DNA of 18,549 bases from an uncultured Lachnospiraceae bacterium (lineage in GTDB: Bacteria; Bacillota; Clostridia; Lachnospirales; Lachnospiraceae): the NCBI GenBank assembly GCA_910578115.1, contig CAJTPO010000040.1, forward strand, positions 1-18,549. The letters are read 5' to 3'. The number at the start of each line of letters is the position of its first letter. Position 1 is the first letter of the stretch. Of this stretch, positions 15,492 to 18,549 are shown piece after piece. The notes beneath the pieces are model-generated. The model did not search any database and had not been told where the DNA came from. It saw only the letters and a list, made by a program, of their open reading frames with translations. The position numbers were made by a program, and so were the translations under genes.

Positions 15492-15513
15492 ACGCTGGAA
15501 AGGAGAGTTTTTT
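15444..15513 (+). promoter_or_regulatory. Three-way-junction RNA: attenuator that hides the ABC ATPase ribosome binding site
   Basis: AAACTCTCCTT (15444-15454) pairs perfectly with AAGGAGAGTTT (15500-15510), an 11-bp closing stem. Two arms branch inside it: AAGGAACTG/CAGTTCCTT (15459-15467/15474-15482, loop CCCGAA) and AGCGT/ACGCT (15483-15487/15492-15496, loop ATAA). The 3' strand contains the AGGAG ribosome binding site of the ATPase gene, and the stem runs into six T (15508-15513). The fold can therefore act as an intrinsic terminator and can also mask translation initiation. No ligand pocket that I know was recognised. Confidence 0.7.
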
Positions 15514-15514
15514 C

Positions 15515-16393
15515 ATGGAGATACAGATCACATCTTTGAAGAAAGTTTATGGAAAAAAGACCGCTTTGGACGGCATCACCTTTTCCGTCGGAAATGGTAT
15601 GTTCGGACTGATCGGAAGGAACGGTGCAGGGAAGACGACGCTGATGCGGATTCTTGCCACACTGAGCAGACCTTCCGGCGGGCAGGTCACATTTGACGGA
15701 ATCCCGCTGGAGGATACAAAGAAAATCAGGTCTTTCATTGGATATCTGCCGCAGGAGTTTTCCTTATATCAGGATATGTCCATACTGGAGATCATGCGTT
15801 ATCTGGCGGCGCTTTCCGACATTCCGGAAAAGACCTGTCGGGAACGCATCCCCCGGCTCCTGCAGCAGGTGAATTTATGGGATGACAGGACAAAAAAGGC
15901 CGGGAAGCTGTCCGGTGGGATGAAACGGCGGCTTGGTATTGCGCAGGCTCTGTTGGATGACCCGCAGGTACTGATCGTTGACGAGCCGACCGCAGGGCTT
16001 GACCCGGAAGAAAGGCTCCGTTTTTATACCCTGCTTGATGAATTTTCAGGCAGCCGTACCGTGGTTGTGTCCTCCCATATCATGAGTGACATTGAAGCGG
16101 TGTGTGAAAATGTGGCGGTGCTGGATGCCGGGCGGCTGCTGTTTGCTGGTACAGTGGAGGAATTGGCAAAAAAGGCGGAGGGAAAAGTGTTTGAACTGGC
16201 CATCCCCAAAAAGGAGCAGGATGCGGTCAAAAGGGATTACCATATCCTGTCCAGTCAGAGCCGTGCATCGGATGTAAGAATCCGTGTACTGGCTGACCGA
16301 ATCCCGTCAGGCTGTCCCGTTTCCTGTGTGCCTACAGCCTGGGACGGGTATATGGAATTGCTGCGCCAGCTGGAAAAGGGGGTCGGGAACTGA
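15515..16393 (+). CDS. ABC transporter ATP-binding protein
   Basis: A 292-residue ATPase that would power the two membrane subunits encoded next. The nucleotide-binding domain has Walker A GRNGAGKT (34-41), Q-loop Gln80, signature LSGGM (132-136), Walker B VLIVDEP with Asp156 and catalytic Glu157, D-loop GLDP and H-loop His188. All required motifs are present. The C-terminal 80 residues resemble the accessory region of ABC-2/bacteriocin-export and immunity ATPases. The ATG at 15515 is served by AAAGGAGAG seven bases upstream, which is buried in an RNA stem. The stop overlaps the permease start by one base (TGATG). The arrangement of two-component system, ATPase and two permeases recalls lantibiotic immunity (NisFEG/SpaFEG-like) and peptide-resistance exporters. 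The substrate is unknown. Confidence 0.92.
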   Translation: MEIQITSLKKVYGKKTALDGITFSVGNGMFGLIGRNGAGKTTLMRILATLSRPSGGQVTFDGIPLEDTKKIRSFIGYLPQEFSLYQDMSILEIMRYLAALSDIPEKTCRERIPRLLQQVNLWDDRTKKAGKLSGGMKRRLGIAQALLDDPQVLIVDEPTAGLDPEERLRFYTLLDEFSGSRTVVVSSHIMSDIEAVCENVAVLDAGRLLFAGTVEELAKKAEGKVFELAIPKKEQDAVKRDYHILSSQSRASDVRIRVLADRIPSGCPVSCVPTAWDGYMELLRQLEKGVGN

Positions 16394-17799
16394 TGAGACT
16401 GTTTTTTATGGAATGCAAAAAAACAGCAGGGGGCGTCCTGTACTGGCTGTATGTACTGGCATTGTTTTTTGTCTGCATCCGCCAATTTGATGCGGCAGTG
16501 GAGGATGAACTTCGCAGGAAGAAGGATCCGACATCCATATTTTATACTGCGCCTGATGGCGTATACACCGGGGATTCCGAACGGCTGTCTGATGTGAAAA
16601 TGCAGGAAAATATGATGACCGGGGCAGTCACACGGCTCTTGGACAGTTACCGCAAAAACGCCTATGAATATTATCTGTTCGGATATGTAAAAACGAAAGC
16701 GCTGTCCGGAGAAAAGCAGAGGGTGATCCTTTCCTATTTGGAAGAACTGACAGGAATGAGCAAAAAAGCCATAAACGGGGAAGCGGGGGAGGACAGCGCA
16801 GAAGATTTTCAGATTTCCGGTGGCGGTGCGTTCTTTTTTGAGCCGGGGCAGGGAAGCATGAACGAAAACGGTCAGTTTGTCATAGAACCCGGCGATTGGA
16901 AATATACGGAAAACAATGATGATATAGCCGGTGCATCCCAAAACCCGGAAAGTGATTTTGACAAGGTAACATTTGAACGTTTCCAGGAAATCATGGGAGC
17001 GGTAGATGCCATGATCGGGCGCAATTCCTATTTCAGTCAGGAAATGTTGACCCTGTATTACTGCGGGAATGATATGGAAGAAAACCATGTTACAGAGCAG
17101 CAGCACAGGGAATTCTATGAAGGAGACCGTGTGACGGGAGCATTTGCCAGGTATTACTGCGACAGTATTTCCCTGGTGGTTTTAGGGCTGCCCGCCCTGG
17201 TAGCGATCGAACTGATGATGAGGGATAAGCGCCGTAAGATGCAGGCACTGGTGTACCCGCGGACGGTTCCCGGCACAAGACTGGTCTGCACCCGCTTTGC
17301 GGCATCCGTCTGTATGGTGATGCTGCCGCTCCTTATCTTCCCGATCAAGTCGTTGGCGGCACTGGTACAGTTCTGCATGGAGGCAGGAGCACAGCCGGAT
17401 GTATTTGCCTTTGCAAAATATGTCTTGTTGTGGATTTTGCCCACAGTTCTGCTTGTTATGGCCATCGGGCTGTTCTTGACGATACTGACTGAGAATTATG
17501 CCGGCGTTTTGATCGCAGGGCTGCTCTGGCTGGCGGGCAGGCCGTCTATCGGTAAGATTGCAGGCGGAAAGTATGATTTATTTGATCTTATCATCCGCCA
17601 TAATACATTAAAAGGATATGGGAGGATGATGGAGAACATCCACATGCTGGTACTGAACAGGGTTTTCATTTCCGGTATGGCTTTTGTGCTTTTGGCGTTC
17701 TCGGTTGTTTTATATGAGGCAAGACGGAAAGGGGTGGATAGCTTTGAGAACCGAAAACTTTTTAACTGTTTTAGGGGCGAACGTCCGCATGAATTATAA
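16393..17799 (+). CDS. ABC-2-type transporter membrane subunit with large external domain
   Basis: A 468-residue permease whose ATG shares one base with the ATPase stop, so translation is coupled. One N-terminal membrane helix (about 12-30) is followed by a long hydrophilic region (about 33-255) expected outside the cell, rich in acidic and aromatic residues (GGGAFFFEPGQGS, NENGQFVIEPGDW). Five or six further helices occupy about 258-450 (for example SLVVLGLPALVAIEL, YVLLWILPTVLLVMA, VFISGMAFVLLAFSV). This one-helix, large-loop, C-terminal-bundle layout is typical of ABC-2 permeases such as NatB-like and peptide-exporter subunits. The external domain could bind the substrate or peptide, which is inference. 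No defects were seen. Confidence 0.82.
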   Translation: MRLFFMECKKTAGGVLYWLYVLALFFVCIRQFDAAVEDELRRKKDPTSIFYTAPDGVYTGDSERLSDVKMQENMMTGAVTRLLDSYRKNAYEYYLFGYVKTKALSGEKQRVILSYLEELTGMSKKAINGEAGEDSAEDFQISGGGAFFFEPGQGSMNENGQFVIEPGDWKYTENNDDIAGASQNPESDFDKVTFERFQEIMGAVDAMIGRNSYFSQEMLTLYYCGNDMEENHVTEQQHREFYEGDRVTGAFARYYCDSISLVVLGLPALVAIELMMRDKRRKMQALVYPRTVPGTRLVCTRFAASVCMVMLPLLIFPIKSLAALVQFCMEAGAQPDVFAFAKYVLLWILPTVLLVMAIGLFLTILTENYAGVLIAGLLWLAGRPSIGKIAGGKYDLFDLIIRHNTLKGYGRMMENIHMLVLNRVFISGMAFVLLAFSVVLYEARRKGVDSFENRKLFNCFRGERPHEL

Positions 17800-18352
17800 G
17801 AATACGCTCATTCCGTCCATCCTGCTGTTGCTGGTTATTCCGCTGCTTTATGGGACTGCAGATCTGGACTGTATAAAATCTGCTGACTGTCTGGAGCGGA
17901 TGGTGGCATTGGTCGGGATTCCCATGTTCACCTCCTTGTTTTACAAAGAACAGTCTCGTGACTTATATGACATGGTTGCTCTGCGTCCGTTTTCCTTCCG
18001 GGTCGTGGCAGCGCTGCGGATCGGAATTTCAATGGCAGGCACTTTTGCTCTGGTGATGGTATTTGAGATTTATATGCGCAGCTGTGGAAGTATATTCCCG
18101 ATGGGCGCATATGCTGTTCGGACATTGGCGGCGTGCATGGGGCCGGGGTTTGCAGGGCTGCTTTGTGCTTCTGTTGCAAAAAGTACAGCTGTCGGGTATT
18201 TGGGAGCGTTCTGCTTCTGTTTTGTGGTACAGGCAGGACCCGGTGATTCAATATTTAAGCCTGTTACAAACGGAATTCATCCATTGCTGGTATTATTCCT
18301 TTGTAGTGCCGGAGCGGCAGGCCTTCTTTTTTGTAAGCCGTCATATCAATAA
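17744..18352 (+). CDS. Second ABC transporter membrane subunit
   Basis: A 202-residue hydrophobic protein with about six membrane helices (for example LIPSILLLLVIPLLYG, VVAALRIGISMAGTFALV, GYLGAFCFCFVVQ, LLVLFLCSAGAAGLLF). The start is uncertain. TTG 17744 has AAAGGGG nine bases upstream and overlaps the previous gene by 56 bases. ATG 17789 overlaps by only 11 bases and would remove 15 residues (RTENFLTVLGANVR). Methionine-containing alternatives further upstream look unlikely. It is the last gene of the operon and would form a heteromeric channel with the preceding permease. It lacks that subunit's large external domain. It is similar in position to the second membrane subunit of lantibiotic-immunity transporters. 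Confidence 0.8.
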   Translation: MRTENFLTVLGANVRMNYKNTLIPSILLLLVIPLLYGTADLDCIKSADCLERMVALVGIPMFTSLFYKEQSRDLYDMVALRPFSFRVVAALRIGISMAGTFALVMVFEIYMRSCGSIFPMGAYAVRTLAACMGPGFAGLLCASVAKSTAVGYLGAFCFCFVVQAGPGDSIFKPVTNGIHPLLVLFLCSAGAAGLLFCKPSYQ

Positions 18353-18416
18353 TGCCTGACTGGATTTATAACTTTCAGAATGATACAAAAGTTAACCGCC
18401 GCACCATGGACTTTGT

Positions 18417-18440
18417 CCGCCATATGTGGCGGTCTGCTTT
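18417..18440 (+). terminator. Terminator after the transporter operon
   Basis: CCGCCA (18417-18422) pairs with TGGCGG (18427-18432) around TATG and is followed by TCTGCTTTT. An alternative partner strand ACCGCC (18395-18400) could pair with GGCGGT (18428-18433) in a longer hairpin. It lies 65 bases after the last transporter gene and just before the next promoter. Confidence 0.6.
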
Positions 18441-18454
18441 TCCTGATTTTGAAG

Positions 18455-18483
18455 TTGAAAAACTAACGGTATTAGTTTATAAT
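18455..18483 (+). promoter_or_regulatory. Near-consensus promoter with operator filling the spacer
   Basis: The -35 box TTGAAA (18455-18460), a spacer of exactly 17 bases and the -10 box TATAAT (18478-18483) give a strong sigma-A-type promoter. The whole spacer, AACTAACGGTATTAGTT (18461-18477), is a palindrome with perfect 6-bp half-sites around CGGTA. A repressor bound here would block RNA polymerase directly. Confidence 0.8.
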
Positions 18484-18487
18484 ATAG

Positions 18488-18500
18488 CTAACACCATTAG
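18488..18500 (+). promoter_or_regulatory. Second operator copy
   Basis: CTAACACCATTAG repeats the CTAA-N5-TTAG core of the spacer operator, 25 bases downstream centre to centre. It lies between the -10 box and the GGAGG ribosome binding site (18505-18509), near the expected transcription start. The outer positions are less symmetric than in the first copy, so it is probably the weaker site. Confidence 0.65.
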
Positions 18501-18517
18501 TTTTGGAGGTAATTTCT

Positions 18518-18549
18518 ATGGCAGGAAAAGGGCTGAATACAGACCGTAT
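18518..18549 (+). CDS. Start of a regulator gene, probably TetR family (cut by window end)
   Basis: Only ten full codons are visible: MAGKGLNTDR. ATG 18518 has an excellent ribosome binding site, GGAGGT, seven bases upstream. A short basic start followed by a charged residue and the beginning of a helix is usual for TetR-family repressors. The two CTAA-N5-TTAG palindromes in its own promoter fit an autoregulated repressor. The family call is inference from ten residues and the operator layout. The gene may control something beyond the window or the adjacent transporter operon. Confidence 0.55.
   Translation, partial: MAGKGLNTDR

Overview
The window looks like DNA from a gut-type Firmicute, probably a Lachnospiraceae/Clostridiales species. 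The evidence is strong AGGAGG-type ribosome binding sites, a class B sortase, InlB B-repeat surface protein architecture, tandem large serine recombinases with zinc ribbons, and Clostridia-style short XRE regulators carrying membrane tails. No species-level assignment can be made from the sequence alone.

Region 1 (1 to about 11,187) reads as the right-hand end of an integrative and conjugative or mobilizable element whose left part lies outside the window. It opens with about 757 bases without a convincing gene. These bases are unusually rich in RNA structure: at least eight hairpins and one long-range stem, with G-U pairs that favour the + strand. Next come a 1,287-residue cell-surface protein (signal peptide, beta-helix, nine InlB-type repeats, IQTG sorting signal) and a class B sortase that probably anchors it. 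A 79-residue protein that I recognise as DUF6870-like follows, and then three consecutive large serine recombinases that overlap or nearly abut.

Region 2 (about 11,188 to 13,300) is the chromosome next to the element. It starts abruptly inside an XRE-family regulator gene. The reading frame continues in frame from the middle of the helix-turn-helix (Q-A-V-S-K-W-E) but is cut by a TAA immediately upstream, so the element appears to have inserted in this gene. The remaining membrane part overlaps a small lipoprotein gene. A second, intact XRE/membrane regulator follows behind a perfect 8-bp inverted repeat.

Region 3 (about 13,300 to 18,352) is a signalling and transport operon: OmpR-type response regulator, histidine kinase, ABC ATPase and two ABC-2-type permeases, with overlapping or nearly overlapping genes. 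The layout resembles lantibiotic or antimicrobial-peptide sensing and immunity modules, but the substrate is unknown. The only gap in the operon, between kinase and ATPase, holds a striking three-way-junction RNA. Its 11-bp closing stem ends in six U and contains the ATPase ribosome binding site, so it could act as terminator and translation switch at once.

Region 4 (18,353 to the end) holds a terminator hairpin and a near-consensus promoter. The whole 17-bp spacer of that promoter is an operator palindrome, and a second copy of the operator core lies just downstream. They drive a gene of which only the first ten codons are visible, probably an autoregulated TetR-family repressor.

The most interesting items are the structured RNA at the left edge, the SD-sequestering three-way junction before the ABC transporter, the element/XRE junction next to the recombinase triplet, and the paired operators at the right edge.
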